From: Chloroflexota bacterium
Lineage (GTDB): Bacteria; Chloroflexota; Dehalococcoidia; Lucifugimonadales; JADFKI01
Assembly: GCA_024648655.1 (NCBI GenBank)
Contig: JAGGDZ010000271.1
Coordinates: 1 to 5,451 of the forward strand
Direction of reading: 5' to 3'
Length of the DNA stretch: 5,451 bases
Part shown: positions 1 to 5,451 of the stretch, one piece after another
Layout: the number at the start of each line of letters is the position of its first letter
Position numbering within the stretch: position 1 is the first letter of the stretch
The notes under the pieces: generated by a model
Told to the model about the DNA's origin: nothing
Seen by the model: the letters and a program-made list of their open reading frames with translations, nothing else
Database searches by the model: none
Position numbers and translations under genes: made by a program

Positions 1-1
1 T

Positions 2-916
2 GTCAAGAATTCTATCGACGGGCTTGAGCCTCACGAATCTACGAACGTGCAGGCGGGGCTGGACTTGGGCGTGCAGATGGCGCAGAATGCGAGATGGGAG
101 CGTCCGCACGCGCACAACTATGTGATTCTTATGTCGGACGGCGTTGCGAATGTCGATGCGACGAATCCATTCGCCATTCTGGAGTCGGCGGGAGACTACG
201 ACGACGGCAATCCGATTAGGCTCATCACCGTCGGCGTGGGCATAGAGAACTACAACGACTACCTGCTGGAGCAGTTGGCGCAGCACGGCAACGGCTGGTA
301 TCGTTATCTGGACAATACGGATCAGGCGCGGGCGACTTTCAGCCGCGAGAACTGGCTCGCACTGTCGATACCATTCGCCGACCAGACGCGCGCGCAGGTT
401 ACTTGGAATCCTGATGTGGTAGCGGCGTGGCGCATTTTGGGCTATGAGAATCGTATCACGGCAGACGAAAACTTCGCGCAGGCACGCAAAGAATTCGCTG
501 AGATACCGTCCGGCGCGGCCACGACGGTGTTTTATGAGCTTGATATGGTACGCTTCCCCAACTTGGGAGAGTATGTGAATCTGGGCGATGTGGAGGTACG
601 CTGGGTTACCCCGCTGACCAACGACTCCAACCGGCAGCACCAGACCATAACCGGGCAGTCTGCCGGAGCACTGGAAAACGAGGACCAAGCTCTGGCGACC
701 TTTGGAGCGTTGGTCGGTCTGGCTTCGGACAGGTACAGTACGCTGCCTTACAAAGACCGCTCGTTCGATGTTCATGACGACCTTATGTCGCTAAGCGAAG
801 ACCTGCGCGCGCTCGACAAGCATATCGGCGAACTGGCAGCTTACCGTGACTTCTCATTCTTGATGGATCACATAATCCAAGACACTCCCAGGATGGGATC
901 GGGGTATAGCAGGTAG
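2..916 (+). CDS. VWA-domain protein, YfbK-like (5' end missing)
   Basis: The frame is open from the left edge, so the start lies outside; 304 residues are visible, against roughly 575 for E. coli YfbK. The first residues (L-E-P-H-E-S-T-N-V-Q-A-G-L) match the part of a von Willebrand factor A domain that carries the metal-site threonine, and ILMSDGVAN (about residues 42-50) carries the later MIDAS aspartate; the DxSxS part must lie upstream. From about residue 120 to the end the protein resembles the YfbK C-terminal domain (DUF3520), best seen in QVTWNPDVVAAWRILGYENR and in a phenylalanine-rich, helical-looking end. The family is often exported or membrane-attached, but no signal is visible because the N-terminus is absent. 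Its molecular role is not established; metal-dependent protein binding is the usual inference for VWA domains. A GTG at 47 is internal to the domain and is not the real start. Confidence 0.85.
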   Translation, partial: VKNSIDGLEPHESTNVQAGLDLGVQMAQNARWERPHAHNYVILMSDGVANVDATNPFAILESAGDYDDGNPIRLITVGVGIENYNDYLLEQLAQHGNGWYRYLDNTDQARATFSRENWLALSIPFADQTRAQVTWNPDVVAAWRILGYENRITADENFAQARKEFAEIPSGAATTVFYELDMVRFPNLGEYVNLGDVEVRWVTPLTNDSNRQHQTITGQSAGALENEDQALATFGALVGLASDRYSTLPYKDRSFDVHDDLMSLSEDLRALDKHIGELAAYRDFSFLMDHIIQDTPRMGSGYSR

Positions 917-940
917 AACGCAAACCGACGGATCAAATGC

Positions 941-998
941 GGCAGGCAGGGACGGGATCGGAGTCCCCGTCCTGTCCCTAGGGCTGCCCATATGTTTT
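941..998 (+). terminator. Probable terminator hairpin after the VWA gene
   Basis: A long two-part hairpin begins 25 bases after the VWA stop codon. The outer stem pairs GGCAG (941-945) with CTGCC (984-988). The inner stem pairs 948-957 with 969-979 through ten pairs, including two G-T pairs, then two more G-C pairs (960-961 with 966-967) close a four-base loop. A weak T-rich stretch (TATGTTTT, 991-998) follows. Position and stability fit an intrinsic terminator separating the VWA gene from gatCA, but the T-tract is interrupted, so it could instead be an mRNA-stabilising stem or a dispersed repeat. Confidence 0.5.
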
Positions 999-1000
999 GG

Positions 1001-1030
1001 TTGAAGCCGCATTGCCTGCTTTGCTACACT
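1001..1030 (+). promoter_or_regulatory. Candidate sigma-70-type promoter for gatCA
   Basis: TTGAAG (1001-1006) and TACACT (1025-1030) are separated by 18 bases, and TG at 1022-1023 gives the downstream box an extended -10 form (TGcTACACT). It lies just after the probable terminator and would start transcription near 1037, about 56 bases before gatC. The boxes are good but not perfect matches to the general bacterial consensus, and the consensus in this lineage is unknown. Confidence 0.4.
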
Positions 1031-1077
1031 TGCGGATGGTGTCTTTCGCATGGAAGGCAAAGACAGTCATCGCGAAT

Positions 1078-1084
1078 GAAGGGG
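1078..1084 (+). promoter_or_regulatory. gatC: Ribosome binding site fixing the gatC start
   Basis: GAAGGGG lies 8 bases before the ATG at 1093. It supports that start over the in-frame TTG at 997, which would add 32 residues unlike any GatC and would overlap the promoter candidate. Confidence 0.6.
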
Positions 1085-1092
1085 TTCAAGCT

Positions 1093-1392
1093 ATGGAAGA
1101 GAGTGCGTGGCTTACAACCGAAGAGGTGCGGCACATCGCGCTTCTGGCGCGCGTGGGAATGACGGACAATGAAGTAGAGCTGATGCGCGACCAGCTTTCT
1201 GACATTCTGGCGCAGTTCGAGGCGCTGAGCCGCGTGGATACCGGCGACCTCGAGCCAACGGGACACTCTGTGGACCTGCTTTCGGTGATGCGTGAGGACG
1301 TAGCGAGACAGTCGTTTTCGCGCGAAGAGGCACTTGCGAACGCGCCGAACCGCGAAGGGGAACTTGTTCGCGTCAAAGCAGTGCTGGAGTAG
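1093..1392 (+). CDS. gatC: Asp/Glu-tRNA amidotransferase subunit C
   Basis: This is the 99-residue small subunit of the GatCAB amidotransferase, which converts Glu-tRNA(Gln) and/or Asp-tRNA(Asn) to the amidated forms in the cytoplasm. GatC wraps around GatA and stabilises its contact with GatB. Family signatures are clear: LTTEEVRHIALLARVGMTDNE near the start (the conserved helix with its A-x-LARL-like core), QLSDILAQFEALSRVDTGD in the middle, the L-E-P-T segment after it, and the ending ANAPNREGELVRVKAVLE. Length matches the usual 95-100 residues. The ATG at 1093 has a GAAGGGG binding site 8 bases upstream and gives a standard N-terminus. It is separated from gatA by only two bases after its TAG, so the two are almost certainly cotranscribed and probably translationally coupled. 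Confidence 0.95.
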   Translation: MEESAWLTTEEVRHIALLARVGMTDNEVELMRDQLSDILAQFEALSRVDTGDLEPTGHSVDLLSVMREDVARQSFSREEALANAPNREGELVRVKAVLE

Positions 1393-1394
1393 CG

Positions 1395-2873
1395 GTGAAC
1401 AGGATGGACAGAATGAATTTGGCGGGGCTTACGGCACACGAAGCGCGGGAATTGCTGGACGCGGGCGAGATTACATCAGTTGAACTTACGACCGCTGTAC
1501 TGGAGCGCGTCTCACAGGTGGAGGACAGGGTCAAGGCATTCGTGACCGTGACGGACGAACTTGCCATGCAGCAGGCTGAACAGGCGGACGCGCGCATCGC
1601 CGCGCGGGATGCCCAGCCCCTGACAGGCATACCGATGCTGCTCAAGGACAATATGGTAACTAAGGGTGTACGGACTACGTGCTCGTCGCGGATGTTGGAG
1701 AACTTCATACCACCCTACGATGCCACCGTTACAGGGAAGCTCTACGAACAGGGCGCAGTGCTGGTGGGTAAGGGCAACCTTGACGAGTTCGCGATGGGTT
1801 CGTCGAACGAGAACTCCGCTTTTCATCCCACGCGCAACCCGTGGGCACTGGATCGAGTCCCTGGCGGCAGCAGCGGCGGACCGGCTGCGGCGGTTGCCGC
1901 GGACGAGTGCATATTCTCGCTTGGATCGGATACGGGAGGTAGCATCCGACAGCCGGCGTCCCTGTGCGGCATCGTGGGCATGAAGCCGACTTACGGGTTG
2001 GTGAGCCGCTTCGGGCTGGTGGCATTCGCAAGCTCGCTAGACCAGATTGGACCGCTGACAAAGGATGTCCGTGACTGCGCCATCACGCTGAGCGCAATCG
2101 CCGGAAACGACCCCAGCGATTCGACTTCCCTGAGCATTGATGTACCGGACTATACGCGAGCGCTGACAGAAGACCTGTCCGGACTTCGCATAGGTGTTCC
2201 GTCGGAATACTTCGGCGCAGGGCTGGAGCCGGGCGTAGAGAGCGCCGTTAGCGCAGCGATCGACGTGATGCGTTCGCTTGGGGCTGAGGTGGAGGAGACA
2301 TCACTGCCAAGCACACCTTACGCGCTGGCAGTGTACTACATTATCGCACCGTCGGAGGCGTCGGCGAATCTGGCGCGATATGATGGCGTGAAGTACGGCT
2401 TCTCCGTGCAGGACGCGGACGGAGTTTGGGACGCGCTGGAGAAGACACGACAGCATGGTTTCGGGCCGGAGGTCAAGCGGCGCATAATGCTGGGCACATA
2501 CGCTCTTTCGGCCGGCTACTACGATGCCTACTACCTGCAAGCACAGCGCGTCAGGACATTGATTCGGCGTGAATTCGAGCAGGTTTTCACAAGGTTCGAC
2601 GCCGTGGTGATGCCGACCTCCCCAACAGTTGCGTTCAAGTTGGGCGAGAAGACGGCTGATCCGTTGCAAATGTACCTGAACGACATCCTTACGATTCCGG
2701 CGAATATCGCGGGCATACCGGGGATGTCGGTACCTGCGGGCATGTCGGACGGCCTGCCGGTGGGCTTGCAGATAATGGCGCCCGCACTCAGTGAAGAGAC
2801 GCTGCTGCGAATTGCGTACGCATATGAGCAGGCAACCGATTTTCGTGGAAAGTACGGGCCGCCGCCGCTGTAG
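1395..2873 (+). CDS. gatA: Asp/Glu-tRNA amidotransferase subunit A (amidase)
   Basis: This is the catalytic amidase subunit of GatCAB: it hydrolyses glutamine and passes the ammonia to GatB for amidation of misacylated tRNA. At 492 residues it is full length. It belongs to the amidase-signature family, and the Ser-cisSer-Lys triad is visible: Lys84 in MLLKDN, Ser159 in PGGSSGG, and the nucleophile Ser183 in SDTGGSIRQPAS, each five residues later than in S. aureus GatA (79/154/178). Further family landmarks are GKGNLDEFAMGSSNENSAF, KPTYGLVSRFGLVAFASSLDQ, VVMPTSPT, and the end region IPGMSVPAG...LPVGLQIMAP. The GTG at 1395 has GGAG five bases upstream. An ATG at 1413 with AGGA eight bases upstream gives MNLAGLTAHEA, closer to a typical GatA N-terminus, and may be the true start. 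No gatB follows. Confidence 0.96.
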   Translation: MNRMDRMNLAGLTAHEARELLDAGEITSVELTTAVLERVSQVEDRVKAFVTVTDELAMQQAEQADARIAARDAQPLTGIPMLLKDNMVTKGVRTTCSSRMLENFIPPYDATVTGKLYEQGAVLVGKGNLDEFAMGSSNENSAFHPTRNPWALDRVPGGSSGGPAAAVAADECIFSLGSDTGGSIRQPASLCGIVGMKPTYGLVSRFGLVAFASSLDQIGPLTKDVRDCAITLSAIAGNDPSDSTSLSIDVPDYTRALTEDLSGLRIGVPSEYFGAGLEPGVESAVSAAIDVMRSLGAEVEETSLPSTPYALAVYYIIAPSEASANLARYDGVKYGFSVQDADGVWDALEKTRQHGFGPEVKRRIMLGTYALSAGYYDAYYLQAQRVRTLIRREFEQVFTRFDAVVMPTSPTVAFKLGEKTADPLQMYLNDILTIPANIAGIPGMSVPAGMSDGLPVGLQIMAPALSEETLLRIAYAYEQATDFRGKYGPPPL

Positions 2874-2876
2874 GCA

Positions 2877-3962
2877 CTATCGCGCCGCCAACTGCTTTAT
2901 CGCATCCTCGTCCAACTCCACGCCTAGGCCGGGACCTGTGGGTACGGCGAGATAGCCATCTATTACTTGCAGTGGCTCTTTTAGAACGGAAATCTCGTCG
3001 CGTATCGAGATGGGTTCGATGTTGTACTCTTGCGAGTACGGGACTATATCGGCGTATGCGGCGCAGAAGTGCAGGTGCGCCACAGTGCTCAAGATTGGCT
3101 GCGTGTTGTGCACTGTGATGGGCTTTCCGAACGCCCTGCATAGCGCGGCGATCTTCTCGAACTCGGTAAAGCCCGGGGCTTTCACGATATCGGGCTGTAT
3201 GATGTCCACCTTACCTCTGAGAATGAGATCACGGTACTCGTACTGCGTGTAGATCATCTCGCCGGATGCGATGGGGATGTCGAGAGCGTCCGCGATGGCC
3301 GCCAGTCCGTCGAGGTCGTAGTGAGGGCGCGGCTCCTCGAAGTGGAAGACGCCGAGCGATTCGAGCGCCTTGCCGATTTCCATAGCGTGGTGGACCGAGT
3401 AAGCGCCGTTCACATCCACGAGGATGTCTATGTCGTCACCGACGGCTCTGCGAACCTCCGTGACGGTCGCAACGGTGTAATCTCTGCCATCGTCCATCGC
3501 GCCGGGAATCGCGCTATGCAGCTTGTACCCTGAATATCCCTGCTCGACAAATGACGCTGCCCTGCGTCCCTCTTCCAGCGGTGTCATGTCACGGCGCATG
3601 GAACTGGCGTACATACGAATCTTGTCGCGCTTCATGCCGCCCAGCAGATTAGCGATGGGCTGACCGAGTGCCTTGCCCTTTATGTCCCAGAGCGCGATGT
3701 CTAAGCCGGAGATGGCGCACCAGACCGCTCCGCCCATCTCATAACCGTTAACTGCGCTCTCCATCTCGTCAAAGCGCATGGCAGTGTCAATAGGATCCTT
3801 GCCAACAAGCGCCGGCTTGAGAAGATCCTCGACCAGCGCCTTGATGACGGTAGGTTGGCGGCGGAAGCACTCCCCTATCCCGACGATACCCTCGTCCGTA
3901 TAGACACGCACGAAGGGGAAGCTACGGTCGAGTATCAGGCATTCGACATCGATGATTTTCAT
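2877..3962 (-). CDS. Mandelate racemase/muconate lactonising family enzyme, probable acid-sugar dehydratase type
   Basis: This is a 361-residue enolase-superfamily enzyme: an alpha/beta capping domain (about 1-110) followed by a modified TIM barrel. The mandelate racemase/MLE signature is perfect at residues 83-108 (from A-I-S-G-L-D to L-L-G). Likely magnesium ligands are Asp183 (LVDVNG), Glu209 (FHFEEP) and Glu235 (ASGEM). Asp258 (QPDIV) and His285 (TVHNTQ) form the His-Asp general-base dyad; the spacings 26/26/23/27 equal those of mandelate racemase. On the second barrel strand it has Lys147-Leu-His149 instead of the common KxK. Such enzymes abstract the proton next to a carboxylate, and many dehydrate sugar acids; the substrate cannot be read from sequence. 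The ATG at 3962 gives the usual MKIIDVE start; a TTG at 3983 and an ATG at 3971 are in frame but less likely. It lies 41 bases after the P-II gene and converges on gatA. Confidence 0.93.
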   Translation of the reverse strand: MKIIDVECLILDRSFPFVRVYTDEGIVGIGECFRRQPTVIKALVEDLLKPALVGKDPIDTAMRFDEMESAVNGYEMGGAVWCAISGLDIALWDIKGKALGQPIANLLGGMKRDKIRMYASSMRRDMTPLEEGRRAASFVEQGYSGYKLHSAIPGAMDDGRDYTVATVTEVRRAVGDDIDILVDVNGAYSVHHAMEIGKALESLGVFHFEEPRPHYDLDGLAAIADALDIPIASGEMIYTQYEYRDLILRGKVDIIQPDIVKAPGFTEFEKIAALCRAFGKPITVHNTQPILSTVAHLHFCAAYADIVPYSQEYNIEPISIRDEISVLKEPLQVIDGYLAVPTGPGLGVELDEDAIKQLAAR

Positions 3963-4003
3963 TGCAAGCATCCGTCCTATCAAACTAGATTCATTCTAGG
4001 CGA

Positions 4004-4345
4004 TTACACGGCAGCGTCGCCGCGTTCGCCGGTACGGACACGGATCGTGTCTTCGATGGGGTAGATGAAAATCTTGCCGTCGCCGATTTCGCCGGTTCGG
4101 GCAGATTCCACGATGATGTCAATCACCTGATCGACGTCATCGTTGCGCACAACCAGTTCTAGTTTTACCTTGGGCAGCATATCGACGACGATGGGTTGCC
4201 CGGCGCGCCCGGTATGCACGATGCCGCGCTGTCCCCCGCGCCCGGTAACCTGGGTGGCGTTCAAGCCGTAGAAGCCTGCGTCGCCGAGTGAGTCCTTCAC
4301 GACGGTCAATTTTTCGGGTCTGATTATAGCTTCAACCTTCTTCAC
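4004..4345 (-). CDS. glnB: Nitrogen regulatory protein P-II
   Basis: This is a 113-residue P-II signal protein, which senses ATP/ADP and 2-oxoglutarate as a trimer and controls Amt and other nitrogen targets. The start (KKVEAIIRPEKL) and the T-loop base (MLPKVKLELVV, residues 56-66) are typical. The C-terminal signature TGEIGDGKIFI (84-94) holds the nucleotide-binding B-loop with Lys91, followed by IRVRTGE with Arg102 and Arg104. Gln39, which helps bind Mg-ATP-2-oxoglutarate, and Arg47 are kept. The T-loop is one residue longer than in E. coli GlnB, and the uridylylated Tyr51 is absent (local residues G-Q-P-I-V-V-D); the serine that cyanobacteria phosphorylate is also not evident. The GTG start has an excellent binding site. 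It lies downstream of amt, so it may act as a GlnK; glnB versus glnK cannot be decided here. Confidence 0.95.
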   Translation of the reverse strand: MKKVEAIIRPEKLTVVKDSLGDAGFYGLNATQVTGRGGQRGIVHTGRAGQPIVVDMLPKVKLELVVRNDDVDQVIDIIVESARTGEIGDGKIFIYPIEDTIRVRTGERGDAAV

Positions 4346-4348
4346 GTC

Positions 4349-4356
4349 TCACCTCC
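4349..4356 (-). promoter_or_regulatory. glnB: Strong ribosome binding site for P-II
   Basis: On the minus strand GGAGGTGA precedes the GTG at 4345, with six bases between GGAGG and the start. It decides the GTG start for a gene that has no nearby in-frame ATG, and it implies efficient translation independent of amt. Confidence 0.75.
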
Positions 4357-4399
4357 CCGTGCCAATTCCGTAAGGGTTATCCATTAGGGCTAGAATGCC

Positions 4400-4444
4400 C
4401 CTGCACTGTTCCTTTCCACAAGTGTGGAAAGGAACACCTGCACT
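4400..4444. repeat. 28-bp palindrome flanked by an exact 8-bp direct repeat
   Basis: Arms GTTCCTTTCCACA (4408-4420) and TGTGGAAAGGAAC (4423-4435) are perfect reverse complements around AG, giving a 13-bp stem (realistically 11 bp with a four-base loop). The octamer CCTGCACT stands immediately before it (4400-4407) and one base after it (4437-4444). There is no T-run on either side, so it is not a standard intrinsic terminator. It could be an mRNA-stabilising stem between amt and P-II, a dyad operator, or a small palindromic repeat inserted with target duplication. Confidence 0.75.
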
Positions 4445-4457
4445 TTCGTGATAGTGC
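4440..4457. repeat. Second, imperfect inverted repeat after amt
   Basis: GCACTTTC pairs with GATAGTGC around GT with a single mismatch. It overlaps the right copy of the CCTGCACT repeat and begins 18 bases after the amt stop in the direction of amt transcription. It may form a hairpin in the amt/P-II mRNA or serve as a protein site. Confidence 0.45.
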
Positions 4458-4475
4458 GCTGTCGCTCCGCGCGTA

Positions 4476-5451
4476 TTATTGGAACCTGTAGGCAGGTTCT
4501 TCGTGCTCCGAAAGGTCAAGCCCGATAGCCTCGCTGTTTTCGGAGACTCGCAGCCCGATGGTGTACTTCAGCGCTAACAAGATAATCGCAGTAACAGCGA
4601 ACGCCCAGCCCCAACTCGCGACGATGGAGATTATCTGAATGCCAATCTGCTGAATGCGAGGAATATCCAGCGTACCGAAGCCCACACCTACGAACAAGCC
4701 GGTGGCAATTCCACCCCAGGTGCCGCCGATGCCATGCACGCCCCAGACGGAGAGCGCGTCGTCCAATTTGAGGTTGATAAGGAACCGCGCGGCGATAGCG
4801 CAAAGCACGCCACCAACAAGACCGATAATCACAGCGGGCATGGGACCGACGAAGCCTGCGGCGGGCGTTATAGCCACAAGACCGGCTACTGCTCCGGAAG
4901 CCGCTCCGATAACCGATGCCTTGCCGTCCTTTATCCAAGTGAAAGCCGCCCAGCCGATAGCGCCTGCCGCAGCCGCCGTATTCGTGACTACAAAGGCATT
5001 GACCGCTGTGCTGTTGGCGGCAAGCGCCGAGCCTGCGTTGAATCCGAACCAGCCGAACCAGAGCATGCCCGTGCCCAGCACGACCATCGGCACATTGTGG
5101 GACTCCATCGGTTCTGTGCCGAATCCCATGCGCCTGCCAACGATGAGAGCGGCGGCGAGCGCGCCGACGCCGGATGTGATGTGGACGACATTACCGCCCG
5201 CGAAGTCCAGCGCGCCAAGGTCGAGTATCCAGCCGCCTTCAGCCCATACCCAGTGGGCGACGGGAGCATAGACCAGCGTTACCCAGAGAACCATGAAGAT
5301 CGCATAGGCGCTGAATTTCATGCGCTCGGCGAAGGCGCCGGTGAGTATCGCAGGTGCGATGATAGCGAACATGCCCTGGAACATCATGAAGAGCAATGGC
5401 GGTATGCCACCGTCCTCGCCTACTTCCGCGCTAACGCCGCTCAGCCCGAAC
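4476..5451 (-). CDS. amt: Ammonium transporter, Amt/MEP/Rh family (5' end missing)
   Basis: This trimeric inner-membrane channel carries ammonium/ammonia. The frame is open to the right edge, giving 324 residues; about 80 mature residues plus any leader are missing. A TTG at 5396 is internal, since the 18 upstream codons (F-G-L-S-G-V...) continue the family. By alignment from memory to E. coli AmtB, the key positions are kept: the Phe gate in MMFQGMFAI (F103/F107), Trp148 in AHWVW, Asp160 in GALDFAGG, the first pore histidine in VVHI (codon 5181-5183), FGFNAGS (F215/S219), and the second pore histidine in GVHGIGG (codon 4734-4736). Many hydrophobic helices are evident. The tail GLRVSENSEAIGLDLSEHEE is the conserved cytoplasmic segment that couples subunits and meets P-II. 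The P-II gene lies 130 bases downstream. The promoter is outside the window. Confidence 0.96.
   Translation of the reverse strand, partial: FGLSGVSAEVGEDGGIPPLLFMMFQGMFAIIAPAILTGAFAERMKFSAYAIFMVLWVTLVYAPVAHWVWAEGGWILDLGALDFAGGNVVHITSGVGALAAALIVGRRMGFGTEPMESHNVPMVVLGTGMLWFGWFGFNAGSALAANSTAVNAFVVTNTAAAAGAIGWAAFTWIKDGKASVIGAASGAVAGLVAITPAAGFVGPMPAVIIGLVGGVLCAIAARFLINLKLDDALSVWGVHGIGGTWGGIATGLFVGVGFGTLDIPRIQQIGIQIISIVASWGWAFAVTAIILLALKYTIGLRVSENSEAIGLDLSEHEEPAYRFQ

Larger units (their letters stand above)
4346..4475. other. Spacer between amt and P-II
   Basis: This 130-base gap, unusually long for two genes that normally act together, holds the two inverted repeats described separately, the P-II binding site, and a short stem GGGC/GCCC (4387-4390 with 4397-4400) around TAGAAT. 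I see no open frame and no convincing promoter on the minus strand, so P-II is most simply expressed by readthrough from amt, possibly modulated by the structures in between. Confidence 0.5.

Noticed and set aside
854..1060. A 68-codon minus-strand frame across the VWA end and the spacer.
   Set aside because: It runs through the hairpin and promoter candidate, has no plausible binding site and no recognisable domain.
997..1092. N-terminal extension of GatC from a TTG at 997.
   Set aside because: The added residues match no GatC, whereas the ATG at 1093 has a good binding site and gives the family length.
1861..1890. Pro in place of the commoner Ser after the GGSSGG amidase motif of GatA (residue 163).
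   Set aside because: The catalytic residues are intact and GGSSGGPA is found in other amidase-signature proteins, so it does not suggest loss of function.
3984..4000. CTAGA-N5-TCTAG inverted repeat between P-II and the enolase-family gene as a terminator.
   Set aside because: The stem is only five AT-rich pairs and the following T-run is three bases, too weak to call.
4346..4372. A TTGGCACG box on the minus strand resembling the -24 element of a sigma-54 promoter ahead of P-II.
   Set aside because: No matching TTGC-type -12 element follows at the right distance, and the site runs into the P-II ribosome binding site, leaving no room for a leader.
4402..4457. TGCAC/GTGC elements resembling NtrC enhancer halves in the amt/P-II spacer.
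   Set aside because: The opposing halves are about ten bases apart instead of the usual seven, the two TGCACT copies face the same way, and there is no sigma-54 promoter nearby.
4654..5271. A 205-codon plus-strand open frame opposite amt.
   Set aside because: It is a low-complexity, Ala/Pro/Thr-rich antisense shadow of the conserved Amt frame, with no family resemblance.

Overview
The window is ordinary bacterial chromosome of fairly even, moderately high GC. It is coding almost throughout, with no mobile element, CRISPR array, tRNA or rRNA. It holds six genes, two of them cut by the window edges. The gene content (bacterial GatCA amidotransferase subunits, a mandelate racemase/enolase-superfamily enzyme, a P-II protein without the uridylylation tyrosine, and an Amt transporter) would suit an uncultured Chloroflexota such as a SAR202-type or Dehalococcoidia lineage, where enolase-superfamily paralogues are known to be numerous. 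This assignment is inference: no marker gene here settles it.

Layout, left to right. Plus strand: the 3' part of a YfbK-like von Willebrand factor A protein (2-916), then a spacer with a long hairpin (941-988, probable terminator) and a good promoter candidate (1001-1030). Next comes a tight gatC-gatA pair (1093-1392 and 1395-2873). gatA ends only 3 bases from the end of a convergent minus-strand gene. Minus strand, transcribed right to left: a partial Amt ammonium transporter (5451-4476), a 130-base spacer with a strong palindrome, a P-II signalling protein (4345-4004), and a mandelate racemase/muconate-lactonising enzyme family protein (3962-2877).

Functionally there are three units. GatC and GatA are two of the three subunits that convert misacylated Glu-tRNA(Gln) and/or Asp-tRNA(Asn) to the amide forms; gatB is not in the window. 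Amt and P-II form the usual ammonium-uptake and nitrogen-sensing pair, here in the order amt then P-II, and the Amt C-terminal tail that contacts P-II is intact. The enolase-superfamily gene lies 41 bases downstream of P-II and may be read from the same transcript, but no functional link is evident.

I did not find a convincing new biological system. The points most worth a second look are the amt/P-II spacer (a near-perfect 13-bp-arm palindrome framed by an exact 8-bp direct repeat, with alternative pairings), the P-II T-loop lacking Tyr51, and the unassigned acid-sugar-dehydratase-like active site with a Lys-x-His motif.
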